Assembly: GCA_002914845.1 (NCBI GenBank)
Contig: JXTC01000146.1
Coordinates: forward strand, 442,002 to 506,001
DNA from: Trema orientale
Lineage: Eukaryota; Streptophyta; Magnoliopsida; Rosales; Cannabaceae
DNA: 64,000 nucleotides
Reading direction: 5' to 3'
The notes beneath the pieces were generated by a model. The model did not search any database. It saw only the letters and a list, made by a program, of their open reading frames with translations, and was not told where the DNA came from. Both the position numbers and the translations under genes were made by a program. This document shows, one piece after another, positions 10,418-21,444 of the stretch (position 1 is the first letter of the stretch; each line of letters begins with the position of its first letter).

Positions 10418-12373
10418 CTATCTTGTTGAATTTTCCTCATTACACAAACGGTCTACCATTGGATGGTCACTGCTACAAACAAATAACTCCTGCTCATCAG
10501 AGCCTGAAATGTAATTCGGACTCCAACCCCCATAGCTCACCAACTGCCTTAGATCATCAAGCTCACCTAGAAGAGGAGGATGCCGGTCCGAGGTCGCTGG
10601 AGCCGGAAAATCCTCCTCCAACATCTGCACGACGCGGTCCATAGCCGGTCTAGCATGCGAAAGCGGATGAGAAGAAATCACTGCCACCAAAACATACTTC
10701 TCCATTTCATCCGGGGGGCCTAATTCATGCATGTCCTCAATCACATCCAATGCTCTCCCCTGTTTCACTAGCGACCATGCCCAATCTGTCAAAAGCAAAG
10801 CTCCCATGTTGTCGTCCGCTTCGATGACCGCTCTTTTCCCGCTCAAGAGCTCAAGAAGCACAACCCCAAAACTATAAACATCACTTCGCTCCGATAATTG
10901 GCCATATAGAGCGTATTCGGGAGCAACATAACCGAGTGTCCCAGCTACCCGGGTGCTCAAATGGGAAAATCCATCCAGAGTGAACTTCGCAAGGCCGAAA
11001 TCGGCGAGTTTGGCCTCGAAATTTTCATCTATAAGTATGTTACTAGCTTTTACATCTCTATGAATGATCGAAGGTTTTACCCCATTGTGCAAGTAAGCTA
11101 ATCCCCGAGCCACACCAAGAGCAATCTTCCGGCGACTCGGCCAACTGAGCTTCTTTGTTTCGAACCCGAAAAGATGATCGAATAGGCTTCCGTTCTTCAC
11201 CAATTCACAGACAATGACTCTCTGGTGCCCTTCCAGTGGCATTGTTTCGGTACAATAGCCTCTTAGCGCCACAAGATTCACATGCCTAATGCTAGCAATG
11301 ACCTCAACTTCGTGCAAGAAAGTTTCATCCCTTGCTGCCGAGCAATTCTTGAACCTTTTCAGCGCCACTTCGGAACCGTCCTCCAAAACCCCTCTGTAAA
11401 CATTCCCATAGTTTCCCACCCCAATTTTGTTCTCCCTCGAGAAATTTTTCGTAGCTCTTCTGATTTCCTCAAACGACAACTTAACCATTGTCGTATTTCT
11501 ACAGGTGGGTTCGATTGTACGAACGAAACCCATCTCTGTTTCGGCCATATCCGTCTTCCTCTTCCTCCTCCTCCGGTGCCTTTTCCACAGAATGGAAACA
11601 ACTCCAATTGCCCCAAAAGTCCCAGTTACACAACCTCCGAGCACAGTCCAAAACACCGACTTCTTCTTCTTCTTAGATGTCCCGCTTTCCGGACCAAAAT
11701 CCAGCGTGAACAAACACTTAACCGTGTCCAAATTGGCCGGTCCGTATGGATTTACAAAAGCCGCAGCGTATAAAAACGGATACCCGGCACAATCCGATGC
11801 ATTCCGATTACTACTGCCATTAAATTGAGTCTCAAGCACCTTTGTCAAACTCGCTACGCACGAGCCACAAGGCGAACTATGATGCAAAGACTGGTTACAA
11901 GAACCCCATATTTGCTTGAGCTCTGACTCCGAAACCAGAGCTTCGAACTGCGATCGGTTAGTGATATTCAAACAACCCTGTGACATGAAACTAGTACTGA
12001 AGCCGCAAGTCGATCGGATTCCAAAACCGGGTATGGACTCGTCGACCAAGCTCTCGTACGCGTCCCAACAAGGCTCGGCGGTGTTCGCAGGCGGGAAGAA
12101 GAGGCCGGTGGTGCGGAGATACTCGGCGCGAAGCAGCCGGAGTCCTTGGAGCATGTACTGGCACTCGGTGTGGACGTCGAGGAACATTACGCGTTGTGCG
12201 CTTTGGAGGATCAAATTGCGAAAAGCGTCGGTGTTTAGGGGACAAAGAGCCGAGGAGTCCAACTCTCGATGCGGGTTGGTTTCCATTTCATAGTGGTCTC
12301 TGGCGATGGAGAAAGTAAGACTGTGAAAAGTCGAGGCTAAACAGAGGAAGAAGAAGATGATGAAGAACCGCAT
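10418..12373 (-). CDS. RKF3-like receptor kinase with SPARK-type ectodomain, copy 2
   Basis: An intronless frame of 651 residues counted from the ATG at 12373. The open frame runs 74 codons further upstream, but those codons translate an AT microsatellite and lack any domain, whereas MRFFIIFFFLCLAS at 12373 is a good signal peptide, so I start there. Order: signal peptide 1-18; cysteine-rich RKF3-type ectodomain about 44-225 with NIT, NGS and NAS glycosylation sites; helix about 240-262 and a very basic juxtamembrane stretch (KRHRRRRKRK); kinase about 315-588. Present: GVGNYG loop 318-323, K339, HRD 438-440, DFG 458-460, APE 484-486. It should be an active plasma-membrane Ser/Thr kinase. It has a longer tail than copy 1 (about 60 residues after the kinase domain) with no motif I recognise. 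It is tandem with the gene at 6146-7987. Confidence 0.92.
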   Translation of the reverse strand: MRFFIIFFFLCLASTFHSLTFSIARDHYEMETNPHRELDSSALCPLNTDAFRNLILQSAQRVMFLDVHTECQYMLQGLRLLRAEYLRTTGLFFPPANTAEPCWDAYESLVDESIPGFGIRSTCGFSTSFMSQGCLNITNRSQFEALVSESELKQIWGSCNQSLHHSSPCGSCVASLTKVLETQFNGSSNRNASDCAGYPFLYAAAFVNPYGPANLDTVKCLFTLDFGPESGTSKKKKKSVFWTVLGGCVTGTFGAIGVVSILWKRHRRRRKRKTDMAETEMGFVRTIEPTCRNTTMVKLSFEEIRRATKNFSRENKIGVGNYGNVYRGVLEDGSEVALKRFKNCSAARDETFLHEVEVIASIRHVNLVALRGYCTETMPLEGHQRVIVCELVKNGSLFDHLFGFETKKLSWPSRRKIALGVARGLAYLHNGVKPSIIHRDVKASNILIDENFEAKLADFGLAKFTLDGFSHLSTRVAGTLGYVAPEYALYGQLSERSDVYSFGVVLLELLSGKRAVIEADDNMGALLLTDWAWSLVKQGRALDVIEDMHELGPPDEMEKYVLVAVISSHPLSHARPAMDRVVQMLEEDFPAPATSDRHPPLLGELDDLRQLVSYGGWSPNYISGSDEQELFVCSSDHPMVDRLCNEENSTR

Positions 12374-12476
12374 TTGGAGTAGGATTCTGGTTTTTAGACG
12401 ACGGGGGAAAATTCGAAGTGGGATGTGTAATAGGTTTTGTTTCGTTGTGAGACTCCTGGGACTTTGAGTCGTCTTC

Positions 12477-12510
12477 ATATATATATATATATATAAATTT
12501 TTTTTTTTTG
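12477..12510. repeat. AT microsatellite plus poly-T in the kinase 2 leader
   Basis: TATATATATATATATATAAA followed by a T run lies about 105-135 bases upstream of the start codon of the second kinase (minus strand). Read on the minus strand it is A-rich then (AT)n, and could act as a TATA region or lie in the leader. It produces a spurious in-frame N-terminal extension. Confidence 0.8.
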
Positions 12511-12539
12511 GGTTGAACTCGAAAGCAATTTTCCAACAT

Positions 12540-13022
12540 GACTTTTCAAACATGACTTTTTTGACCGTTACTATTGGAGGGAGGCAGCTACTCAAAGGTC
12601 CGAGGAATTATAACAGTAACAGAATTTTGAAAAGAAAATTCATTGCCTATGGTTATTCACACCTTGACATCTATACATTATAAAGTTAGACCATATTTTT
12701 CTTTTTTCTTATCGGTTAAACAGTTAGACCATTACAATTATAATACGCAAGTTTTTTTTTTTTTTTCTTATTTTTCCTTAATTTGGCTATGAACCTGCGT
12801 TTGATCTTGGATTGAACTTAATATCTGATCTGATAATTAAGAATGTTGTTTGGAAATAGCTCTTATAATTAAGAATGTTATTTGGAAATGGCTCAAAGGG
12901 CAACTTAACATCTAAAAAGTGACTAGGAAGTCTACGACTTTTAGAGAAAAATAAGCCATATGAAGTTATTTAATTTGTTTTCACAAAATAAATGAGTATT
13001 TGGCAACTTGATATTGAACCCA
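12540..13022. other. Gene-free AT-rich DNA
   Basis: AT-rich spacer upstream of the second kinase. A short imperfect direct repeat (AATTAAGAATGTT with TTTGGAAAT) occurs at 12835-12860 and again at 12867-12890. No open frame or RNA gene is seen. Confidence 0.4.
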
Positions 13023-13031
13023 CAGCAATGG
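13023..13031. repeat. Target-site duplication, left copy (CAGCAATGG)
   Basis: Nine bases directly before the left inverted repeat, repeated exactly at 13757-13765 directly after the right inverted repeat of the element. Confidence 0.85.
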
Positions 13032-13756
13032 GAAGCCGGATCCTCTGTCCAATCTCTCTGTCCACTTTCCTGTCTGACTAATAAAAATGAGACACGTCAA
13101 TTAAAAATATTGTCTTTTCATCTCATCTCCACAACGGAAGGATGCGCTCCGTTTACCCATTAAATAATTCTTAAAAGGAAAAAAAAAAATTGGAAAGGGA
13201 AACACTACAGACCCAGACTGCTTTGCCTTTCAAAGAGTGAAATTTTCTGGATTTTCTTCATGGGATGGATCTGGGTCTTTCAATTTTCTAAGTTGTTTAA
13301 CCCAATTTTTTAATATTAAAAAGAAAAAAGAGAAAAACAAATGACGAAGTTTTTCTCTGCCACCGTGATTTATGGCTGATAGACAAAGGACGATGAGAAG
13401 ATTTCGAGAGTTGCCGTCATGCCGCACAGAATGTTTTTGGGAGTTTCGGCGAGTTGAGGCGGTGTTGTGGGGAGTTTCGGCGAGTTGCAGCTGTGATGGC
13501 ACCCTCTAATCTCTATCATAGAGACGATTAGGGAAAACGGCTTCATTTTATACCATTAAAAAAGAAAAAAGAAATGTTCTAAGACCAGTTCCAAGATCGT
13601 GCCTTTTCATCTGTGCGTTTCTTTTCTTTCTTTAATTTAGATCATAAACGACCTTTTTTCCCGTTAAAAAGAGACGTTAGCTTATGACTGATGTGGCAAA
13701 AAACTAGTGGATGGACAGGAAAGTGGACAGAGAGATTGGACAGAGGATCCAGCTTC
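13032..13756. mobile_element. Non-autonomous Mutator-like element with 9-bp TSD
   Basis: The left end GAAGCCGGATCCTCTGTCCA is matched on the opposite strand at the right end by GAAGCTGGATCCTCTGTCCA. The inverted repeats agree over about 43 bases with one difference, then more loosely for another 20. The element is flanked by CAGCAATGG at 13023-13031 and again at 13757-13765, a 9-bp direct repeat. Long inverted repeats plus a 9-bp target duplication point to the Mutator superfamily. The inside (about 640 bp) has no transposase. A 90-codon open frame at 13230-13502 (-) resembles nothing I know. Confidence 0.85.
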
Positions 13757-13765
13757 CAGCAATGG
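13757..13765. repeat. Target-site duplication, right copy (CAGCAATGG)
   Basis: Identical to 13023-13031 on the other side of the Mutator-like element. Confidence 0.85.
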
Positions 13766-14169
13766 ATGGCATTCATAGTGAAATTCATTTGATATATTAG
13801 TTTGGTCAATTTTGTCTCTCAAAGTGAAAACAGGTATTTGACCCGTACTCAAAACACGCAAATCAACCTGACCGAGGACCATTTGGGCTTATATTAATGG
13901 ACATGCCTCATTCTATGTAGCCCACAAAATCAAATGGGCTCCTAAGCCGATGGCCGAATTTTGGATGGCTATTTGAAAATTTTCAAACACTGCTGAAAAC
14001 AAGGAGAAAAGTACCGCAGTGCCCTTTTTTGGCACCTTGTGTCACTCCATATTTTTTTTTCTTAAATTAATATTCATGCCCCTTTTTTAAAAGGGGTATG
14101 TGATTGTTTTTTTTTTTTTTCTTTGGCAATAATGTTTGTATGTGATTGTTTTACTTGAAAAAAGTAAAA

Positions 14170-15060
14170 TGAAAAATGGTTTTAAATCAGTGGAACATAA
14201 GTGATTTGCGTGAGAAAACTAATGGTGGTAAATTATTGGTATATCAATGATATACATCATTTAGTTGAAAAAAAATGAAAGTAAATCAATGGTATATGAA
14301 CAATTTACTTCATTTATATAAAGGGGAAAAAAGAGAAAAGGTGGTGGTAAATTAGTGGCATATAAGTTATTTACTTGAGGAAAAACAGTGATGGTAAATT
14401 AGTAGTATATCAATAATTTACATGATTCAATTGGGAAGAGAAAATGGTGGTAAATCCATGGTATACGAATGATTTACTTAAGCAGAAAAAAAAAAGGGGG
14501 TAAATATGCGGTATATAAGTGATTTACTTGAGGAAAAATAATGGTGGTAAATTTAGGCTATATAAATTATTTATATGATTTAATTGAGAAAAAATGATGG
14601 TAAATCTATGGTATATGAATGAATTACTAGAGGAGAAAAAAATATAAAAAAAAATAGTTGTAAATAATTGGTCTATAAAAGAGTTACTTGAGAAAAATAA
14701 GGTTAATTAGTAGTATATCATTGACTTACTTGAGAAAAATAAAAACAAGAAAAATATGATTTATTTACTTACTTGAGAAAAAATAAGGTGATAAATTGGT
14801 GGTGTATCAATGATTCACTTGATGTAATCGAGAAAAAAATTGTGGTAATTCAGTGGTATAGGAATGATTTACTTAAAAGGGAGAAAAAAAAAGAGAGTGG
14901 TAATTGATTTGTAGATGATTTATTTGAGAAAAATGATGTCACATATTTATTCGAGAGAAAATAAAAAGGAAGTGAAAAAAAGGGGACTCAGTATTAGGTC
15001 AATTATTCACTTGAGGGGTTAAAATAGTAATCAATGAGTGGTATATAATGATTTGTTTCT
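14170..15060. repeat. Degenerate minisatellite, about 50-bp units in a three-part order
   Basis: About fifteen units of the form GGTAAAT..GGTATATnAATGATTTACTT, each followed by an A-rich spacer. Units start near 14225, 14277, 14342, 14391, 14449, 14497, 14543, 14596, 14655, 14701, 14786, 14840 and 14897. Three subtypes alternate: one ending in a CATGATTCAATTG-like tail (14225, 14391, 14543), one with ATGGTATAnGAATGA (14277, 14449, 14596, 14840) and one with TATAAGTGATTTACTTGAGG (14342, 14497, 14655). This gives a higher period of roughly 150-165 bases. No protein is encoded. Confidence 0.8.
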
Positions 15061-16119
15061 ACATGGAAAAAAAATTAAAACAAGAAAATCAATACTCTTT
15101 TTTAAAAACAAAGTTGAAATGACCTTACTTTCCTTTTTTGAGAAACTAATGTTGGAAGGATATATGCCCAAATAGCCCACGGAACAAAAGGCAGGCGGAA
15201 GATCAATAGGTTGCTGGATTGTGCGGTGCCAGTCCACGATCCTAGTTTTAAGGGTAAAAATAGAATATGTGGTGTGACGATTTAAAAAAAGGATAAACGT
15301 ATAGATAAAAGAGAAAAGGGGCATTCGTTGAAGCATAGGCTAAAAAAAAGGTATTCTTGTACAAACCAGGAAATTTGAAATTTTATGTTGATTAAAAAAA
15401 TAAAAATCGAAAAATTCCATCTTTTGAAATTGTTTGAAAATTCTCTTATTTTAATTATAAAAATACCACTTTTAAAAGTATTTAAAAAAATATCACGTTT
15501 ATTAATTGGTGAGATACTTAACCAATCAAGTTACCTAACTTAGCTGGTTACCTTGAGTACTATTGAAAAATACTAATTTTGAAGAATAAGTAGTACTTTT
15601 CTACTATGTATTAAAAGTATTATTTTTCGAAAAACTTTTTTAAAAATTGATATTTTTCTAAATCAGTCCTAAATTTTTCAGAAAATTTAGCCCATCTAAG
15701 ATTTTTCAATTTTTGGTAGGAAATTTTTGATACTTTAGGTGGAATTTTGAAAGAAGCCGATTAAACAATGACCGAATTTTGAAACATATTTGAAAAATGT
15801 CCTTTTTTATATTTAATAGATCAAATTATATTGACTTTTTCATATTTGATACGACGCTACTTTACCTTTCTCTTAATTTTCCTCACGCTAATTCTAAAGT
15901 CATACTCTAAATTAAAATTTTAAAATAAAAAATGTATATACCTTCAAATACCTGGGCTCGGCCTAAGGCAACACAATGACAGAATGTTAGCCCCCAATAT
16001 GCAAGAATAAAGGCCATGGAACATTATTATCCCATTTCTCTTCTCATTTTATGTATTACATTATTATGTGCCATTATAGCGTTATTGTATCATCAACCTA
16101 TGAATCTGAACCTTTTCCA
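15061..16119. other. Gene-free AT-rich DNA
   Basis: AT-rich, with repeated words such as AAAAATACCACTTTT and AAAATTGATATTTTTCTAAA around 15460-15670. Similar words occur at 250-440, suggesting a shared dispersed repeat. No gene is seen. Confidence 0.35.
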
Positions 16120-17560
16120 AAATCACTGATGGCGGTCGTTAATGTAGTCTAATTAGAATCTATTATACCTCCTCTAACTATCCTAGAAATCCTAGGGACC
16201 TAGCAATGCCCAGTACAGTGGCAAAAAGGTCGATCCTATGAGGAACTGCTCTAATTAACAAGCTATTAATCCTAAGGGTTACGGGAGATTCTAACTAAAA
16301 CTAAAACTAATGTGAATAAATAAAATAATAAAAGTAATAAAATAAACTGGATTAAAGGTTTATTATCCACCACTAATCACTTCATTACATCAAATACCAA
16401 GTATCATATTAGTCAATATTCAAACTTATTAGCTAGGAATTAGCAGCATACCCATTAGCCCTAATTCTCTTTCTTAAACTCACTAGACAAAACAAGCTCT
16501 TCATCTAAATTCTATTAGTTAGATAATATCAGTTACACTCACTCAATTAGTCTAACTAACACATTAAGATCTTGAGAATATACTAAATTAGGCAATTCAT
16601 CTTGTAAGCTCAGAATCGTTTAACCTAGGTCTTACTCCCCATCACAATCTCATATAATTACGCAACTATATTATCAATCATGATCATGCTACTAACAATA
16701 GAAAAATTAGATAATTACGGATCTCACTCCTACTCAAGTATTATTATATCAATCATAAATCATTAAGTAGCCATCCAGATAATATACAATCAATATAATA
16801 GTCATCAAGCACAGAAGAATATAGGACAAGTTTGAATTAAGCATTGACTATATAAAAACTTGGAAAATCAATATAGCTACATGACTAGAGCTTTGAAATC
16901 GCCCTTTAATACAACCTAAAACCTAATCTAGCAATAATATAGAGTATAGAAATAGAAATATGAAGCTAAAAAAGAAAAAAAAAATAAAGAAAAAGGAAAA
17001 GAAAGAAGAACGAAGGACGACTGCAGCTCCTGCCTCCATGCTCTCACTCTCTCTCTTTCTAGGTCTTTTAGTGTTTTGGTATCTCTCCTAATATGGCCCC
17101 ATCTAATATAAGATGTCCTATTTTTAGAGAAATAGGTCTAAGAGGTATCTAGGTTAAGTCCCACACAATTAAGAAGTCTTAGGCTATCAAATTAATCAAA
17201 TTCGGTGACTAAATGGGCCTATAGTGTCACGACTCATGGGCTCCAGCGTCTCTGGTTCTTAGACTTGAAATTCCTTTTTATTTTTCAACTCTGAAGCTGG
17301 CGCGGTGGCGCACGGGGTCTAGCACTGCAGCGCCAAGTCCCTGTTCTACCGTGGTTTTGCTGCCTTGCTCCATTTTCATTCTAACTCGTCTCGTTTCAAC
17401 TCCTTTCCGATCCTTTTCCTCTTTTGACATCTAATAAATATAAAACAAGGTAATTAGTCTCAGAATAATACAAAAACAACTAAAGTAATGCATAGAATAA
17501 ATCATTATTTAAGTATAAATTAATACCTATCAATCACTCACAAAGTCAGCTCCAAGTAAT
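16120..17560 (-). repeat. Unclassified dispersed repeat, possibly a non-autonomous retroelement
   Basis: The composition differs from its surroundings. Read on the minus strand it runs from a TGATAGGTATTAATTTA-like start near 17540 through a moderately GC-rich part (17220-17400) and a CT/GA-rich part (16980-17060) to GGATCGACCTTTTTGCCACT near 16210-16230. DNA of this kind recurs in plant genomes as long non-coding repeats. I see no LTR pair, primer-binding site, target duplication or protein, so the class is left open. The minus strand is chosen only from this resemblance. Confidence 0.3.
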
Positions 17561-18969
17561 CTTCCCTTGCGAGCTGATCAAAAGTCGAAGGAAAAACTTC
17601 TATGAAAATATGGAAGGCATTGCCAATAATTCAATACCAAATCATGACTCACTTTACCTCACACAAATCAGCCTAAAACCCCTAATCCCAAAATAGAAAA
17701 TCCAAAATGAAATGCTACTTACTATTAACTGAACTCTAATTATACTTTAACTTTATCCTTGAGCTTTTGAAATTCAAAGGATATGGAGTATTGCCGAATC
17801 GTGAATATCGAGTATCTCCATATTACTGGCGTACTAAGCCTACAATTTTCGACATCACTGACATCGATACCAACACTGACATCGACAAATTCTTTGGCTC
17901 GATTCTGGTAGAAGAAGAGGAATTATGGTAATGAGGAGAGTGATTATAGTGGCAAGGGAGAAGAATATAAGGGATTATGGCAAGAGAGATGGAAGGGAAA
18001 GAGAATGAGATTTAGTTTCAACTAAATTTCAATCCCACTTTTTCTCACTTTTTTTTTCGTTTGTTTTTTTTTTCCCCATTTTTCGTTTTTTTTTTTTAAA
18101 TGTTATAAAACTAAAAACTAAAAGATTAATTATAAAACAATTTAAAATGCATACTACTGTCTTTTACCTAATAAGAGTTAATTTGGTCATTCTATTATTA
18201 AAATCAGCTAATTAGGCAGCTCAGGGTATACTTTTGCAGAGATTTCAAATATCAGAGTATTAATTTGTAAAACTCAAATTTGAGGTTATTTTTTACTAAC
18301 AACTTGAACCTTAGAGTATTTTTATATCATTATCACTTGTAAAAATTATGACCTCTTTTGTGACTAGTTATAAAATATTAAAAAAATAGAAAAAGCTCAC
18401 AATATTCACAATTAGCCCTAAAAAAAATATCTTGAAAAGTAGTAGTAAAGTTATTTGAACCTTAAAAAAACTTTTAATTTCATCAATTTCATTATTAAAA
18501 AAATTATAAATGCTATTTAATTAGCAAAAATTGAAATGGCATGTTTTTTTACTCATTATTGAAACAAATAATGTCATTTTAACGAGAATAGCTTATCCTG
18601 ACTTGGCTTATAGAAATATGACCAAATTTTAGACCCAATTTAAGTAAATATCTCTTTGTTAAATGTTATAGTAAAATGTCCGGTATATATATTTATATAC
18701 AATATATATACCCAATGTAAAATTTTATATACTAAGTACAAAAAATTATATACCCACTATATGTCAATACAGTAACTGAAATTGATAGATATGTTTATCT
18801 ACCAAATGTAAAAATATATATACCTGAACATTTAATTATAAAATTTAAAAAATGGACATCTACTTAATCAAATTTAAAATATTAGTCATCTATCTAAATT
18901 TCTCTCCTTTTTTCACGTACATGCTATTTATTCTTCTGTCAAGAGAAAATACATACATATTTATACGTT
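17561..18969. other. Gene-free AT-rich DNA
   Basis: Poly-T runs at 18045-18100 and simple AT-rich DNA at 18660-18850 (ATATATAC words). No coding frame or RNA gene is supported. Confidence 0.4.
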
Positions 18970-20440
18970 TTTTGAGTTTTCAGTGCAATTGGGTCTTTGG
19001 TCTAACCCTTATACCTTCCCTGATCCCTCCCAATTATATGCCACCAACAACTTTAATATTATGCAAATAAATGTCGACATCTTCCCTATCATTAATCCTT
19101 AATCTTTTATGGCCACCAAAAAGCTATAAAGCAAAGCCATATTTCTTTGTCCCAAAACCATTACTCAAAAACAGTGAGCAATGTAAGCACATCAACCGGC
19201 ATTTCAGGGACCATAAACCTGAACCATCTGAGAATGATTTCACTACTCACAACTCACAATAACACAATATCATTCATCATTCGCTTTACCTCTTATCTCT
19301 CGAATTTTTTTAAGTTTTATTTTGCTTTATTTCCCTTCGACTTATTAAATAAAGGACAGCCCGGCCACTAGTGGTAATAACAGTAGAACACTGACACCAC
19401 AAAACAAAAGCAACTCTGAACCATCATCAATTAATTAATTAAATTAATATTATTTCAACAGTTACATACCACTTACTAAGCAAATATTTTATTATAATAC
19501 TCCCTTCGATCTTGAGTAGGTATCTTTCTATTTTAGCATATAAAAATAATCAAGGAAAAAAAAATATTACTATCACATGTCCGGTCCGGGCAAACCACGA
19601 TTAGAAAAAAAAATGTATTAATTAATTGTAATTAAATTCCTTAGTTAAAAACGTTTAGAGGAGAGATACTTTTGCCGTGTGGTCAAATTAAACAATATTT
19701 CATTACAAAAAAAAAAAAATTAAACAATATTCTTCCATATGTGTGGCTCCGGAGAGTCTGCCTCAATTGATGAAAGGGTCACTGTCTTCTCTTTTCTTCC
19801 TGTTACACATTCCCGGGTTGGATTCAACTTATAAAAGTAGAATATTAAGGCACATTTGGTATTTAAATTTTATTCTATAAATTTAAAAATAACTTTTTAT
19901 ATTAATTTTTATATAGAAAATTGATAAGATAAAATAATTTATTCCATCAATTTTCCATAAAAAAATTATTTTTGAATTTGTAAAATAGAATTCGAATTAT
20001 ACCGAATACGCATGATTTTAAATTCTTTTATTTTCTTATGCCCATGTTCTATAAGATGTCTAACTATTTAGCTAAATAGCTCCAAGCTTTATTTTTGGGT
20101 TACTATAAAATAATTGATTTAGGCCTCTCTTTTGGTTAGTTTTATTGGATCATGCAATGAACAGGTTGTTTTTATTTTTGATCTGCCAACAATATTTCAT
20201 TAGTGGTCCGAGGTGTGGTCAAAGAGTCGTATGGTATATGGCGTTGACTGCAAGATTATCATTTCCGGATATTAATTACGTGTATATAAGTATGTATAGA
20301 TTCTCTTTAGAACGTAAGCGTGAATGAAGCACCGTACCAAATGACAACACCATAACTTGTTTTTTCGATAGTTATAATTCAAGAATATACATTAAGTAAT
20401 GGGAGATTTATCATATTCATATTCATATTTACCAAAAAAT
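18970..20440. repeat. Segmental duplication, copy A
   Basis: This block matches 26910-28695 in the same orientation, in the same order and over nearly its whole length. Anchors: 19137-19255 with 27048-27170 (about 85-90% alike by eye), 19560-19700 with 27990-28110, 19750-19800 with 28118-28200, and 20200-20360 with 28460-28625. Copy A is about 300 bases shorter. The best conserved part encodes NSEQCKHINRHFRDH in both copies, but no longer open frame is shared and most of the matching DNA is non-coding. Confidence 0.8.
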
Positions 20441-21440
20441 GTAAAATGGGTCTTGAAATGGAATAAAAAATGTTAAAATTTATGGTATGTAAGAATTTTG
20501 TATTGGATTTCAAGAAATTGGGGAGAAGGATGGGGATTAAAGTTTGTTCCCTGCAAGTGGAAAAATTTATAAGGGACTTGGGACACAGAACTTAATTCAC
20601 ATCGCCCAAGGCATTGGATAATTCACATGATAATAATATTTGTAGCAAACAAAATAGGAATAAAAAGTTTCAGTCAGTGGACTCAAAATAGTATTCTCTT
20701 TTACGTTATCTCGGTTTCATTATATAACTTATGGGCGGTTTGTTATATTATAAAAATGTTAAATTGTACAATAAAATTCATATGTCAAACAGTAAAATGA
20801 AAAGTGTAAAAAATAGTACATTTAGCACTTTTCAACTTTACATTGACCCAGATGACTAATCAGAAAATAAAATCCTACAGTAAAACTTTATAAGAAATAG
20901 AGATGAGATAAAATTGAAAAGAAACTGGTAATAGATACATATAACACACAAAAAAAAAAAAAAAAAACAATAATACCATCTAAGACCACTCCCCCAATAA
21001 TAAAGAGACAATTCAACTTAATTGTTAATTTGTTCTGTCAAAATATTATTGCGACATGAATAGGACCTCACTTACACAACTAAAACAAAAACTTTTATCA
21101 AAAAAGTCCATTTAGCTATATTATCAGTGGAATAGTTGACATTTCTAGGAATAAAAAAGGAAAGACAAAGTCAGAATACCATGGCTGAAACTACAAACGT
21201 TATTAAGAAAAGAAGCTTCTTAATAGCAGAGATGAGATAGTAAAAAGAGTCGGATCTCACTGTAAGTTTACTCCAGCTAAAGGACGAGCAACCCGCAAAG
21301 CTAAAAAGATAGCTTATTGTTCGGCATTCAAGGCAATGTTTGCCATGGTACAGTCATGGGCAATGTCTATGACTTTCCCGTGTTCATTTTCGAAAGTGAA
21401 AAATCGTCTCACACTAGATAAAAAAATTTGAAATTCAAAT
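20441..21440. other. Gene-free AT-rich DNA
   Basis: Contains a poly-A run at 20948-20967 and otherwise AT-rich DNA. No recognisable gene, RNA or element end. Confidence 0.4.
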
Positions 21441-21444
21441 TCAA

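Noticed and set aside
11282..11828. Open frames of 133 and 163 codons on the plus strand inside the second kinase gene
   Set aside because: They lie antisense to a clearly coding kinase frame, have no recognisable domain and follow from its codon composition.
12374..12595. 74-codon N-terminal extension of the second kinase
   Set aside because: It translates an AT microsatellite and poly-T stretch, and the ATG at 12373 starts a proper signal peptide.
13230..13502. 90-codon frame as a host gene
   Set aside because: It lies wholly inside the Mutator-like element, shows no known domain and no intron or codon bias; kept only as a remark.
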